From Cacajao melanocephalus (Eukaryota > Chordata > Mammalia > Primates > Pitheciidae): DNA of 64,000 nt. Each line of letters starts with the position of its first letter. The first letter of the stretch is position 1. Below the pieces are notes generated by a model. That model searched no databases, had not been told where the DNA came from, and saw only the letters and a program-made list of their open reading frames with translations. A program made the translations under genes and the position numbers. Positions 10,765-22,694 of this stretch are shown here, piece by piece. The stretch lies in the NCBI GenBank assembly GCA_963573385.1, contig CAUYLG010009189.1:1-64000 (forward strand). Reading direction: 5' to 3'.

Positions 10765-11830
10765 GCTCAACAATGGGAAAGATGCCCCTGATTCATAGTA
10801 ATATGATTAATAATATGAATATTATTTTTATTATCAAGATTCTATAAGAAAATAAAATATTTAAAGGCCAAATTCATTTTTCCTCCCTATTTAAACTATT
10901 AGTCAAAATATTAAAATTTCAAAGATATTTATCAATGTATTACTCTGTTCAAAGCAGTGTATGAGGTGCTAAGGATATTTCAAAGCACTCAGAAATATAC
11001 TTCGAAATCTCTGTGTTTCCTTGTCTTTCATTTACATAAGGTTTTCAATTTTTCCAATGTCTATTCAATTTTTAAGATGAGTGATTTAGGATGGCATATT
11101 TATTTTTAATATCTTATAAATAATTATTAAATACAAAATGATTAGTTGGTAAACTCAATTAATGCAAGAGATAGTGGGATAGGACCTAAATTTATGCTGG
11201 CTGGTATGGTTGATAATCTGTAGGTAGAACAGAGTAAACAAGTAATAGCTTCTTTCAGCAGTTACACTGGATTTCCACCTAAAGTCTAGCTGAAACTTTC
11301 TGAGGCCAGGATAAGAGCATTTTGACATTATTTTCATGAGTTTTATTCCTGCTAGTCATCAGGAGGCAGCTTCTTCTTCTAGCCTTCTGAGTCATTTTAA
11401 CCTAAGCATTTTGTGGAATGAATAACATTAGAGAGGGTTAGACAAATGTAAAATGTTTTTATATTAGATGATAAAGATATCACCACAAGCCAACAAGAAA
11501 AGATCACTTCATCGCTGGTGTTGGTAAAACTGGCTCACTAAATGGAGAAAAACTAAAATGAATTCCTATCTGGTACCACTTAGGGGCAGGGAAAGACTTT
11601 AGAAGCAGAAAGTATAAGCAAAACAATGATTACTTTACGATTAGGGATTTTCTGTTCAATTAAGGATACTATGGGAAAAGTTGACAGGTGACGGAGTAGA
11701 AGATATTTGCAAAGCCTGAAACTGAAAAAAGATGGATGATGAAATTATTCAGCGAAATCCTGAGAATCAAGAAAGACACCACCACCAGTATAATAACGAG
11801 CAAAGAACATGATGAACTGGCAGTTTACTA
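10765..11830. other. Unassigned AT-rich sequence
   Basis: I see no named repeat or coding structure. TA-rich and poly-pyrimidine words are common but not organised. Confidence 0.45.
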
Positions 11831-11912
11831 AGGAGCTATCCCTAAAGACTAGCAAGCATGTGAAAAGAAGCTCAACTAGCCAAATAAATGCAAATTAAAA
11901 CCTATTACTTCT

Positions 11913-12214
11913 GCCTGGTATGGTGGCTCACACGTGTAATCCCAACACTTTGGGAGGCCTAGGTGGGAGGACCGCTTGAGGCAAGGAATACTAGACCAGC
12001 TTGGGCAACACAGTGAGATCCCACCTCAACAGCAACAACATCAACAAAATTAGTCAAGCGTGGTGGCAAGCCTCTGCAGTCTTAGTTACTCAGGAGGCTA
12101 AGGTGGGAAGGTCACTTGAGCCCAGGAGTTTGAGGCTGCACTGAACTATGATTCTGCCACTGCACTCTAGCTTGGGCAACGCAGCAAGAACCTGTCTTGA
12201 GAGAGAAAAAAAAA
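11913..12214 (+). mobile_element. AluJ
   Basis: Full two-arm Alu with J-type positions such as GCTTGGGCAACACAGTGAGA in the left arm and TTTGAGGCTGCACTGAACTA in the right. The middle A-rich linker became CAACAGCAACAACATCAACA. The flanks TATTACTTC and TATTGCTTC form an imperfect target-site duplication inside the old L1. Confidence 0.93.
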
Positions 12215-12248
12215 GGTATTGCTTCACACCTATTAAAATTGAAAAACC

Positions 12249-12584
<336 letters not shown>

Positions 12585-12831
12585 CTATGGTGGGAGAGGG
12601 GCTGAGGCAGTCACTGTGGAGAGTGATCTGGCACCATTAGTTAATTAGTCAAATTAACTCTTCATATTCCTAACACCTAGCAATTCTACCCCTGTGTATA
12701 AGTTCCAAAGAAACTTCACACAAGAGTGTAAGGGGAATGCATGAGGACGTTTGTGGCAGCATCATTTTTGCTGCTCACCCTTTGGAGACTATACAAACAC
12801 ACAGCAACAAAAATGAATTTTGACCAAAAGA

Positions 12832-13345
12832 AAATAAATTGTTCTACCAAAAAGAGGCCTGCATTCGTATGTTCATCACAGCACTACTCACAATAGCAAA
12901 GATATGGAATCAGTGTAGGTGCCCACCAATGGTGGACTGGATCAAGAAAATGTGCTACATATATACCATAGAATACTACACAGCCATAAAAAAGAACAAA
13001 TCACGTCCTTTGCAGAAACAAGGATGCAGCTAGAGGCTATTATCCTAAGTGAATTAATACATGTACAGAAAACAAAATACTATATGTTCTCCCTTGTAAG
13101 TGGGAGCTAAACATTAGATACTCACAGACATAAAGATGGCAACAATAGACACTGGGGCCTACTAGCTGTGGGGGGAGGGAAGGAGGCAAGGGTTGAAAAA
13201 CTAACTATTGGGAACTATGTCATTTACATGGGTGACAGGATGGTTTATATCACAAACCTCAGCATCATGCAATGTACCCACATAACAAACCTGCACATGT
13301 ACCCCCTGAATCTAGAATAAAAGTTGAAATGATTTTAAAAAAGAA
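12832..13345 (+). mobile_element. L1 3' end (L1PB/L1MA-type), 5'-truncated
   Basis: Begins in ORF2 (ATTGTTCTACCAAAAAGAGG) and runs through the 3'UTR to TCTAGAATAAAAGTTGAAAT plus an A-rich tail. The 3'UTR contains GACACTGGGGCCTACTAG and AACAAACCTGCACATGTACC. Possible diverged target-site duplication: GAATTTTGACCAAAAG (12815) against GATTTTGAAACAAG (13347). It is clearly younger than the L1M around it. Confidence 0.85.
12839..13110 (+). pseudogene. L1 ORF2 C-terminal remnant (frameshifted)
   Basis: Two overlapping frames, 12839-13033 and 12919-13110, each hold part of the ORF2p C-terminus. The first has AKIWNQCRCPPMVDWIKKMC and YTIEYYTAIKK. The second continues LEAIILSEL and YYMFSLVSGS. The switch between frames shows a frameshift near 13000, where the expected 'ALQKQG' region drops out of frame. 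It is not functional. Confidence 0.8.
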
Positions 13346-13622
13346 TAGATTTTGAAACAAGAATAGATCTTTAAATAATGCTAAGTAAAAAAAAAATGAG
13401 ACTTAAAACACAATACAATTTGTGTAAATTTAAAGTATTTGTATACACTGCACTTTTAGAAAAACAGAGCCAAATAAAAAAGGCACAATAAATACATTTA
13501 CATAGGAGGGTAGGAGGGGAATGTACTATCAGGATGAAATGGGGTAAAATGAAATCTTCCCCACACTTTCATTTCTGGGGAGAAAAGTTAAGACTAGTAT
13601 TTTGAACATTTATTTAATATAT

Positions 13623-13672
13623 CAGGAAGGAAACGAAGAAGGCGGGAAAAGGGAAGGAGGAAAGAAGGGAAC
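13623..13672 (+). repeat. GA-rich low-complexity tract
   Basis: Runs such as GGAAGGAAACGAAGAAGG and GGGAAAAGGGAAGGAGGAAA. No other feature seen. Confidence 0.7.
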
Positions 13673-13674
13673 AT

Positions 13675-14345
13675 TTTGAGGGTCTTACAGCCAAGCATTG
13701 CATTTGATCAATGAATTAAAATATTCTTTCTTGAAATGACTGCCTTTCCAGCACTCTTCAAAATTCCATGTAGGCTCTTACAGAGACACACTCTGACATA
13801 TGTACATCCTAACCTCACAACCTAACCAAGCACTGTAGTTCACAAAAAGTCTGTTCCTCCTTCTCGCTAATCATTTCTATAAAACTGACATCATAGACAA
13901 TTCTAGGTTTTTTCCCTCTTTAATTCTATTATTATTCCTTTGATGGGTAGCAATAATTTAAAATTTCAAGAACATTTCTCCTTCATACTTAAAAACCCTA
14001 CCAAGAATGGGTTTGGAGTTACACCCTTTCTTGTCTTAAACTGTACTCCCTACCAATGGGAACCTTGAAACTGGTGTCAGAGGTTGTGAAGAGTTTAACA
14101 TTTATCTACATGTACTATGAACTCCTAAGCAGATCAAGACAAAATTATTAGTTAGATGGAAGGAGGTAAAAATTGATTGAAATGGCTTTCAGTGATGTAT
14201 CCAAATGTATATTGTCAAATGTTAACACTATGTAAAAACACATATGTGAGCAAAATAGTGGACTTATTATCTTAATGTGGAAGCAAAATATTAATCCTGT
14301 ATATGAAATAAGAAAATAGGGCAACATATAGTACAATTCTATAGC
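13675..14345. other. Unassigned sequence
   Basis: No repeat or gene that I recognise. The 62-codon antisense frame at 14148-14336 has no domain. Confidence 0.45.
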
Positions 14346-14351
14346 AGTTAC

Positions 14352-14518
14352 ATAAACTAGTGGTTTTTAAGCATTAGCGTGCCTCAAAATCACCTGGAAG
14401 GCTGTGAAAACAGATCACTGGGCCTCACTGTGTCTGATTCAGCTGTGGGGTGGGGATCAAGACTGCATCTCTAATAAGTTCCCAGGTGACAAGATTTCCC
14501 CTTTGAGAACTTCTGGCC
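14352..14518 (+). mobile_element. MER5A-type hAT (Charlie) non-autonomous DNA transposon
   Basis: The order CTAGTGGTTTTTAAGCATTAG, CAAAATCACCTGGAAGGCTG, CACTGGGCCTCACTG, TCTGATTCAGCTGTGGGGTG and AATAAGTTCCCAGGTGAC, ending TTTGAGAACTTCTGG, follows MER5A. The terminal inverted repeats (CAGTGGTTCTCAA and TTGAGAACCACTG in the consensus) are still visible as AGTGGTTTTTAA and TTTGAGAACTTCTG. Confidence 0.85.
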
Positions 14519-14524
14519 TAAATA

Positions 14525-15435
14525 ATAAGAGGAGAGACAGGTCACAGTTGCATTGTTAGGACAGAAAAGAAACTAAGATATTAGAGAGGTCTGGAGGTGG
14601 GTGGGGCTTTGGGTCATTAAAAGAAGGTGAAGGTAGAAGAGTGAGGAGAAAAACAATGTGAGTGGTGAGAACACCTGGGCACAGGTAGAGCCATGAGTGG
14701 GAAGGACACATGGCAGGGACAGACTGACAGGGCTGGTGACCCAGAGGATGGGAGCAGGCATCGGTCTTTCCTCCCTTCTAGACATCATAGGACTGACTGT
14801 ATCCTTTAGTACTAGAAGGGTGAAGAGAGTATCATCTAGGTCGCTTGATGGAGGCAACTTACTTGGAGAATTTGTGGTTGGGGACTTGCGTCCTCTTCCT
14901 CTTTTATCCTCTATTTTGGGAGTGCTAAGACTTTCTGGTGTGCCTTCCTTTGGGATACATTTTTGGCTCTGCTCAGAGGAGTGAGAAATATACGGCTTTG
15001 CGTAGTCTTTGCCTACCAGGTTTTAAGAGAGAGCAATGGCGGGGCCAGGAAGAGCGCACTGTGCTCTGAGCAGCTTGGGTCTGAGGTCCTGAATGCTGGT
15101 GTTCATTGGTTCAGGGGATGTGGTGTTTACCACACAGAGGCATGCCATGTAACACACCAGAGATGCAGCCCAGCCCCCGTGCTCACATGTAGGGGTTAGA
15201 GAAATAAACTTTCTACAACCAGTTTTACAGCTAAGATTTAATGGACACTGCAGTAAGTGCTATGGAAGGGTGGCATGAAGAAACTGTCATTGGTAGGAGC
15301 ATTTGGCATTAGTGTGGCCTCTTCCTTCTACCTGAGGAATTATGGTCAGCGTGGCAGATGGACAAAGAGGGCCACAGGGGTAGCAGTTTGTTCCTATCAG
15401 CTCTCTGGTCTCAGCACTTCAGTAGCTGAGTACTG
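14525..15435. other. Unassigned sequence
   Basis: No recognisable element. Overlapping frames of 78-95 codons (14697-15511) lack domains, and the sequence has no recognisable splice architecture around them. Confidence 0.4.
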
Positions 15436-15439
15436 CTCT

Positions 15440-15595
15440 CCTTCAGCCACCCTGCCTGTCACCAAGCCCACCACACTGTCCCTGCGGTGTGACTCTTACT
15501 CTAACATCTGACAGGACACTGTGAGGCCTGAAGGGAATAAGCGTAGAGAAGAGTTCAATGCAGTGCTTGGCACTTGGTGCTTCAGAGATGGAACC
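15440..15595 (+). repeat. Possible MIR remnant
   Basis: GTGTGACTCTTACTC, GTGAGGCCTGAAGGGAATAA and CAGTGCTTGGCACTTGG resemble successive MIR blocks. The divergence is high and the call is weak. Confidence 0.35.
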
Positions 15596-15599
15596 TATT

Positions 15600-18050
15600 G
15601 TTTCTAAGTTCTTAATGCTGGTCCTTCCTATCTGTGACCTATAGGCCTGTGTGGACTCTTTCCTGAAAATGATAGCATGACAGAGAAAGAGTATCAGTGG
15701 CCAATATGGTGGCCTAGGACATGGATTGAAATGACAATGACAAAAATAGACACAGCAGAGGAGGGTGATGTTAGGGGAGATTTTTTTTTTTCCTTTAGAG
15801 AAGCTGAGGCTGAGATGATAATAAAATAAAAAAGTGGAAATGTATTCAGCAGGCTGCTGAACTTTGGAATGGGAGAAGTTGATTAAAGAGACCTATAGGA
15901 GGTGACAGGGAAGCTAGGAGGGTTATGGATATGGATATGATATGGATATAATGAGAGGGAAAAGAAAGAGTTATTAAGAGGAGGGAGGAAGAGGGACAGA
16001 GGAGGAGGAGGTGGAAGAGAGACAAAGAAGTGGAGTGGAGAGACAAAGTGGGGAAAGGGAACAGGCACTGCATCTTCAGGTCAAGGTAGCATATGGACCA
16101 AAAGACAGAAAATGAACAGCAGACAGAAAGCTGAGAGAATGGAATGTAAGAGACAGTGGGAAAAGGAGTCCCAAGGAGAGTTCTCACTAGGGTCCAGTGC
16201 TGCAGAGGGCCAGGAGCAGACAAGGGAAAGACCATGGGTCTAATGGTGAGAAGCTGTTACATCGGAAGCCAGGTTTCAAGGGCAAGTGCTAAGAGAGAAG
16301 AACGAGGCCCCCTGCAGGCATTGCTGCAGTCCAGTATTCCAAGTCAGAACCATAGGAGTTCTTGAGTAGTTTGTGTAACTTCCTGAGCCAGTATACAAGC
16401 TCCAATAAAGTGGAAATCTCACCTACTCTTAATTCAAAGGATCCCCCGATACTGCAAGACTGTGTGATTTCCTGTGAAGAGGTGGCTCCACAGAAACAGA
16501 TTTCATCCTCTGCATCATAAGCTGCTCTGAATGCTCTTCCTGGGCTGACAATGACGCTCAACCTGATTGCATTTGGTATTTTTTTTCCTCCTTAGTTTTG
16601 GAAATTATCTCTAGGTGCTTCTCATTGGTGACAACAATGGGGGCAGGAGCAGCTGTGACTAGCGTGGAGTCAAGACTCAGGTCTCTACACAGGCTGGTGT
16701 GTGGTCTGCAGAGTGGAGAGAGAAGTCTATTTCTGTTCCACTTAAGCAGGAGAGCCACAACCACACAGGCCAGCCCCTAGATGGCTCCGGAGGATGATTC
16801 AGGGCAGGATCTGTCAGGGATGCTGAGGACCATATTGTGCTCTGAGCAGTTAAGAACATTGTGAAATTGCAGTCGGAAAGAAGCAGGTGTCCAGAGAGAG
16901 CGAAAGAGCAAAAACCCACACAAACTGTAACCCAGCCAGATACTTCAATTCCCAGTCTAACTTAGCCACTTTCCCATCAGAAAAATCTATAAGAGAAAAG
17001 AGAGCTTTATAGAAGACTTACTCAGTCACACCCTGAGCAGGGCACATTTTCCAGGCAGTTCTGATGAGCGATGAGAAAGCCCAGAGGTATATTTAGACTC
17101 TACTGGGAACAGCTTTAAAACACATGACACCCTGAGATGTCAAGATTGTAATTTTTGTGGAAATAAAACCTGCTGCCAAGTTTTTATTTACCAAAACTTC
17201 TCACCTTACAGGAAAAACAAACAGAAAGGTGCAAATACTCTTAAACAGTAAGTGGGGGGGAGGGAGGATGGAAAGCAAAAGCAGGAGGGTCTTAATATTT
17301 TTCTAGCCCAAAGAACAGATGCAGAGGGAGGTTCCAGCTTTATGCAGAAGATATTTCTCCCAAGTGGGGTTCCACGTGGGAAGTGGAGGAACAGGAGATA
17401 GAAAAAAGTGGTGGAGTAGTTTTGAGGGGCACAGGCAGTCCTGACATGGCATAATCAATAGGTTATTTCCTATATTTCTGCCGGTTTTAAAGGTTTCTTA
17501 TCAATGTTAACCTTGACGAAAATTAAGGATATCCTAATTTTGTCTACCTCTCTTGAGCTAAACACAGAAATACAACCTCTGATACAAGATCAGTTCTCTG
17601 CCCTGACTCTGAAAATCCTGTGATTCTATTTCCCACCTCTTGGTAGAAGGGGGGAACAGGTTTGGGTAAGAGATATGTGGGAACCCTCAGGAGAGTTGAC
17701 AAAAATATCTAGACACCTCCACCAGGAAGGGGTGGCTAATATCACCCTCTCTTTGCCGGCGAATGCCCACTCAGACTGGGAGCTTTGAGGACCAGTCCTT
17801 CCACCCACTCCTTCCTTCCTCCTCAAATATCGCCACCTCCCCCCACTGCCAATTTTCAAATCGGCACAATGATTAATGACCCAGGCAAGAACTTAATTTC
17901 CTGTCCAGTAGTCCAAGGCTGATTTCCAATAAAAGAACTCACTCAAGACAACGATTTCCTCTCCACAGCCTCTAATCTTTTATTCAATTGTGGGCATTCT
18001 TCTCTCTCAGTGTGAAAGCTGAATCAATTTTTGAACTTGTATTTGGCGAA
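15600..18050. other. Unassigned sequence with a long purine-rich tract
   Basis: Apart from the purine-rich tract at 15950-16050 I see no named repeat. The interval is somewhat more GC-rich than its surroundings. A CACGTG E-box word at 17373-17378 is the only short motif of note, and alone it means little. Confidence 0.4.
15950..16050 (+). repeat. Purine-rich tract
   Basis: Long A/G-only runs (AAGAGGAGGGAGGAAGAGGG, then GGAGGAGGAGGTGGAAGAGAG). Its complement explains the long antisense frame at 15846-16235, which is rich in Leu, Ser and Pro. Confidence 0.75.
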
Positions 18051-18054
18051 TATT

Positions 18055-18195
18055 CCAAAGAATCACAGAATGCTAAAGCTGGAACAGACCTTAAAGGCAA
18101 TGTAATTCGACCTCCTCTTTTCTTGCAATTCAAACAGGCCTTAAGTTGGAGGCTTTGACTCACACAGTTCTGTGTGCACATGGTCAAGCTGCAAG
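18055..18195 (+). repeat. Old interspersed repeat (MIR-like or related), low certainty
   Basis: GAATCACAGAATGCTAAAGC, TGGAACAGACCTTAAAGG and ATGTAATTCGACCTCCTC resemble a dispersed motif of the form 'GAATCATAGAATCTTAGAGCTGGAAGGGACCTTAGAGG...TCCAACCC'. I cannot name the family with confidence. Confidence 0.45.
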
Positions 18196-18199
18196 TGGA

Positions 18200-18815
18200 G
18201 AGAGAATTACTCTCAGTAAAGGACACAGCTTGGGCCCTTACTAGTCTCATGGAGTTACCTTTAACGAAACAGTCCATTTTGAACTGGGAACTAATCACCA
18301 TGGGAGAATATTTCTGCAATTATGGGCTCCAGCAAAACACAAACAAAACAGGTGTCAGTGAAACCCTTTGGATACAGCAATACAATTACTATGTTCAATT
18401 ACCTCAAGACTCCTTCAATACCCAATGCAGATGTAATGAGTTGTCCTGATTTGAACTACATGTATCCATCTCTTGTATTTATTTCTAAGAAATGCTGGAT
18501 AGATAACTCCACTGCTTTCTGTGAAATTAATTCTGAAAAGCACAGGTTTCTAAACAAGATGCTAATGACTGCATAATGTAATACCTTCTTTAGATGCATG
18601 ATTTCCTGTAGACAATTCTAGTTACAATTCAGGAAATGGTTTCTGGTTGATGCTTAAGTGATCTAAAGTTCACAAGTGAGGATATGCAAATGGCAAGCAA
18701 TGGGCTGGGCTGATGGTGGGCTGTGGAAGAGCAGAGTAACCACAGGAGCAGCAGACTGTGCTGTAAGCAGGGAATGCTGACACTACCAGAAAGAGTAATG
18801 GGCATGAGGCTCAAA
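18200..18815. other. Unassigned sequence
   Basis: Nothing recognised. Frames of 84-94 codons on both strands overlap and carry no domain. Confidence 0.4.
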
Positions 18816-18819
18816 GATG

Positions 18820-19018
18820 CCAGTGCGTGTCCAGCTCTACTTATTATTAGCAGTGTGCCCCTCCCCAAATCATTTATTCTTTTTTGAGGATCAGTTGCAT
18901 TATCTGTAAACAAACTATAATTAAGGCCTGCAAGGATGTTATAAAAATCATATAGTATGTATGAAAGCAGCAGTCATAGTGCCCAGCAAATACTGATGCT
19001 CTATAAGTACTTGTCAAA
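18820..19018 (+). repeat. MIR
   Basis: CCAGCTCTACTTATTATTAG, a GAGGATCAGTTGCATTATCT run (for 'CCTCAGTTTCCTCATCTGTAAA'), GCAAGGATGTTATAAAAATC and CCCAGCAAATACTGATGCTC follow MIR order. Confidence 0.75.
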
Positions 19019-19267
19019 TTTAAATATCTTAATTCCCTCATGCTGCACTTTCTTCCTCATTGAAACATCTCAATTGTCATAAGAAATGCAAATACAAGGA
19101 TTTATACCATTTTGTTATTGAAGTCTGCATATAGTGAGGCTGGGCACCAATAAAAGTTAAATTTACACCAGTTCTGACCTATTTATTCCCCACTCAAATA
19201 CTCTGATGGATGAAAAGTTAAATATGGATCACAAACAGTCACAGAACTTAACAGTTATCAACTTGAA

Positions 19268-19495
19268 ATGAAGTGCAGCTTGAATCGGAAAAGCATGGGC
19301 TTTAGACCAGATGGACTCCACTTACCAGCTGCCAGTCTTCGGTAAAACTAAAACTACCTGAAAAATTAAAAAATTAAAACTACCCTGAAACTTGCCTTCC
19401 TGACTTCACAGGTTGTTATGAGGATTAAATAATTGTGGCTGTCTGTAAAAAAGATAACACAATTCCTGGCTCAAAGTAGGTGACAGAAAATGGTG
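19268..19495 (+). repeat. MIR
   Basis: AAAAGCATGGGCTTTAGACC, GACTCCACTTACCAGCTG, GGTTGTTATGAGGATTAAAT and CTCAAAGTAGGTGACAG follow MIR order. A-rich filler (19346-19377) replaces the middle, perhaps a local expansion. Confidence 0.78.
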
Positions 19496-19499
19496 ACTG

Positions 19500-20865
19500 T
19501 GAAAAATATGCAGTCTAGGGGTCCTTAAGTAAATGCCATTCCTCTGTTTTTGCTTATTTTATAACAGTAATGACATCAGCTCTTCTACCAACTGCAGATT
19601 TGTTGTGAAAACCCAATAACAGACTCTAGGGAGATATTCAAAACCATAAAGAATTAGACATGGGCACCTCTACATTCAAGTCACAAATACATTGGGAAAT
19701 CAATCCCTGGAAAATATGTTTATGTTTTAATGGCCTAGTTATGGCTCCAGACAGTTTGAAAAGGTGCCAGAATTGGGACTAACAGAGCCATATACAATTT
19801 CCTTGTGAAAGACCAATCGGAGCTTTGGACACAATTTAAATGTCATCCTGGCAAAACAAAGCAGATGAGACTATCTGATGAACCCAGGACAATTCTTTAA
19901 AAAATTATAATATGTATGTAAGTGGGGTCAGTGCATACACATTTTCGAATACTATGATTCAGTATCTGGCCCACAAGCTTGAAAGTGGTAACTCAGGAAA
20001 ATTCTCTGTGCTGTTACCCGGCTTATCCACTTAAAAGTGAGACTGCTGCCTGGGGCTTACAGCTTCCCATTTGGATTAGTCATAGGAAAGGACAAGCCCT
20101 TCTGCTATGACCTTTGAGATCTAAGTGATCTGAGGTAGAATATGGAATATTAAAAACTAAGATCTTTACAATGAGTAAGGGTTACGAACTTTCACAGTGG
20201 CCAAGAGCTAAGGAGCCAGAAGGTATTTCCAATGGTTATCGAATATCTCAGTAGGACATTGTTTTCTACTTAAAACTCAATTTGTGCTCCAAGCTCTTCC
20301 AGCCTAAAATTAGTGTGTGGTTTTCTCAATCATCACCCAGAAAACTGAGCCAGTCTGCCACTCATAACTTGGAGAGCATTTCTACCTTAGTTGGCTCTCT
20401 CAGAGACAGTATTTTGAACTTCCTTGGCTGAATCCAAAACACATTAGCTAACTAGCCAAACAAACTGGAAGGAGGCATACCACAAGACCCAAACCTAGCA
20501 GACTCGATGACTGTGAAAACACCCTCTCAAAGGCTATGGGACAGTGGGGAGGTGACCCAGAGCGAGTGAAAAAGGTGGTTTCTTTAGAGTTTCGATACTT
20601 ACTTATCCACAAATACCAAAAATGCAGACTTAGGAAGGAATGGACTGAAAACTTAAATTCTTCTAATTTCCAAGTAGCTTGAAATACCTACAACCCCAGA
20701 GGGATCAAGTTAGGCATATAATCTAGTAAATTTATTTTTATTTCTCCTACCGTGAATTCAGGTAGGAGTTCTGTAAATATTCATTCCCATTGTCTGTCTC
20801 TGTTTCTCTTTCTCCCTTCCTTCTCTTTTAGAAATAAGGTGTTTGGGGAATGGCAGGGAGAGAGA
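19500..20865. other. Unassigned sequence
   Basis: No named repeat or coding signal seen in about 1.4 kb. It includes a near-perfect palindrome at 20744-20768 (listed separately). Confidence 0.45.
20744..20768. repeat. Near-perfect 25-bp palindrome
   Basis: CTCCTACC (20744-20751), one unpaired G, the self-complementary TGAATTCA (20753-20760), then GGTAGGAG (20761-20768). Every base except the G at 20752 is paired. Confidence 0.9.
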
Positions 20866-20867
20866 GG

Positions 20868-20992
20868 CAGGGCTCAATTAAAAGTGAGAAGACCTAGGTT
20901 CAAACTAGCCACTTATGGGTCCTAAATTTGGCATGCAACCTAACACTGCTCACCCTATTTCCTCATCTGTAAAATGGAAAGGAACCATGAAA
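20868..20992 (+). repeat. MIR fragment
   Basis: GACCTAGGTTCAAACTAGCC with CACTTATGGGTCC, CATGCAACCTAACACTGCTC and TTTCCTCATCTGTAAAATGG match the MIR core in order. Confidence 0.8.
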
Positions 20993-21281
20993 TGCTTATT
21001 TTCTGTGTGTGAGTGCATGCGTTTTAGTTTTGTAATACAAACTGTAAGATAAAATGAAGAAACCATGATGCATTAAATATCTTTAAAGCAAAGCAACAGC
21101 AAAGCTCCTTAACAAGTAATAGGCTTTGGTTCTTTAAGGTCTCAAAATTTTGGATGTTTTGGGCATTTGACATTTAAGCTCTAGAAAACCAGACTAAAGC
21201 CTGAACCTCACATGGAGGCCATCTTTTATAGATCTGCAGGATAGTAGAGCTTTCCTGGAGCAGACAGGGCAGCTTACTGAG

Positions 21282-21700
21282 TGTGATGGTTAATGTTGTG
21301 TCAACTTGGTTTGATCACGGTATACAGATAACTGGTCAAACACCATTCTAGATGTCTTTGTGAAGTTCTCTTTTTGGACAGGATTAACATTTTACATCAG
21401 TAGACTCTGAGTAAAGCAGACTCCTTCCATAATGTGGGAGGGCCTCATCCAATCAGCTGAAGGCCTTAAGAAAAAAAAAGGAGGAATCCTGCCAAGAGAT
21501 GGCCCTTGGTCCCAAACAGCAGCTCTTCACCCGGTTTCCAGCCTGCTAGCCTCTCCTGCATTTTGGACTTGTACCTCTGTAACTGTGTGAACCAATTCCT
21601 TAAAATAAATCTCCCTCCCTCTATCTATAAATACCACTCCCTATCCCCCAACCCTGCTGCCAATTGGTTCCGTTTTCTCTAGAGAAGCTTGACTGATACA
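21282..21700 (+). mobile_element. Solo LTR of ERVL type (MLT2-like)
   Basis: The stretch begins TGTGATGGTTAATGTTGTGT and ends in a GAAGCTTGACTGATACA box, matching MLT2 LTRs end to end. Internal landmarks are GATTAACATTTTACATCAG, GTGGGAGGGCCTCATCCAAT, TGTGTGAACCAATTCCTTAA and the AATAAATCTCCCTC polyadenylation region. Flanks CTGAG (21277-21281) and CTGGG (21701-21705) fit a 5-bp target duplication with one change. No internal retroviral genes are attached, so this is a solo LTR. Confidence 0.88.
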
Positions 21701-22109
21701 CTGGGTTTCACCCTTCTTAATTTGTTTTTAACATGAAACCATGAATATTTATTTCATATTGACCTTTGCTTCCACTTCCCTTGCTCATATGAATGCCAGT
21801 TCCATAGCCCACAGATGAGTGGTGGAGGAAGCACACCTACCATGATTCTTACGGAATGACTACGTGAAAGCACTGTCCTACTATGCAGGGAAATCTCTTA
21901 GGGCAAATATTTCTGTATATTATAGGTTCCCTGCAGACCTCTAAGAAAAACTTCTGAATAGAAAAAAATACTTGCAGGCAGAAAACCTGGAATCCCTATA
22001 GACTGAAATTTTCTTTACAGAAGATGGGTTTGGGCTGGGCCTGAGGGAAGGGCTGCTATCTGGACCACCCCATTCACACCTACAGCATCCACCTTGTGTA
22101 GACCTGTAT

Positions 22110-22690
22110 CTTCCAAATCTCTCCCTAGCTCTGATCACCTTATGCCTGCCTCCACTGGACAATTCCTCTACAATCCCTTGCAGGTGTTTAACATACAAAA
22201 ATATAATTTCCTAGTATTTCTCTCTAAATCTGATCTTTACTCTCTGCTCCTTAACTTCTCAGATGAAATTCAAAATCCAGAAAGTAATATAAACCAGGAA
22301 CCTGGAAGTCATCTCCATTATCATGGCACTGCTTCACAACCACTCCACACACAGTACCATTAGTTCCTCCATCCGAATATTTCCCGAAGCTGTTCCAGCT
22401 GCTCCATCCCTGTTGTGTAAGTTCTGACCCCGTATTCCACCCATCCACCACACTGGTGCTGGAGTGACCACTCTAAAATGCAACCTAATCCTGTAATCAT
22501 GGCCTTGGCTAAAATCTGTCACTAACTCCTCAAAGTACCTGGATACAATTCAAAATTCTTCCTTCAGAACACAGCAGTTCCCCTGTTCTCCAGTGGCACT
22601 TCTTCCGTGTCCTCATGGAACTTATGTTCTCTACTCCAACCCTGGCCTTACTCCCGGTTCTGGAGGATGCCCTTTTCCTACTCACTTAGG
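22110..22690 (+). repeat. L2-like fragment
   Basis: AACCTGGAAGTCATCTCC (22300), GTGACCACTCTAAAATGCAA, TAATCATGGCCTTGGCTAAAATC and CCTGGATACAATTCAAAATTC correspond in order to the L2 text 'ACCTGGGAGTCATCC', 'AGTGATCTTTTTAAAATGCAA', 'CATGTCACTCCCCTGCTTAAAA' and 'AGGATAAAGTCCAAA'. The family name is from memory. Confidence 0.62.
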
Positions 22691-22694
22691 CAAA

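Noticed and set aside
15846..16235. 129-codon minus-strand frame, Leu/Ser/Pro-rich
   Set aside because: It is the complement of a purine-rich low-complexity tract, where stop codons are rare by composition.
17373..17378. CACGTG E-box words here and at 36634-36639
   Set aside because: Six-base words are expected by chance in 64 kb and no promoter context is visible.
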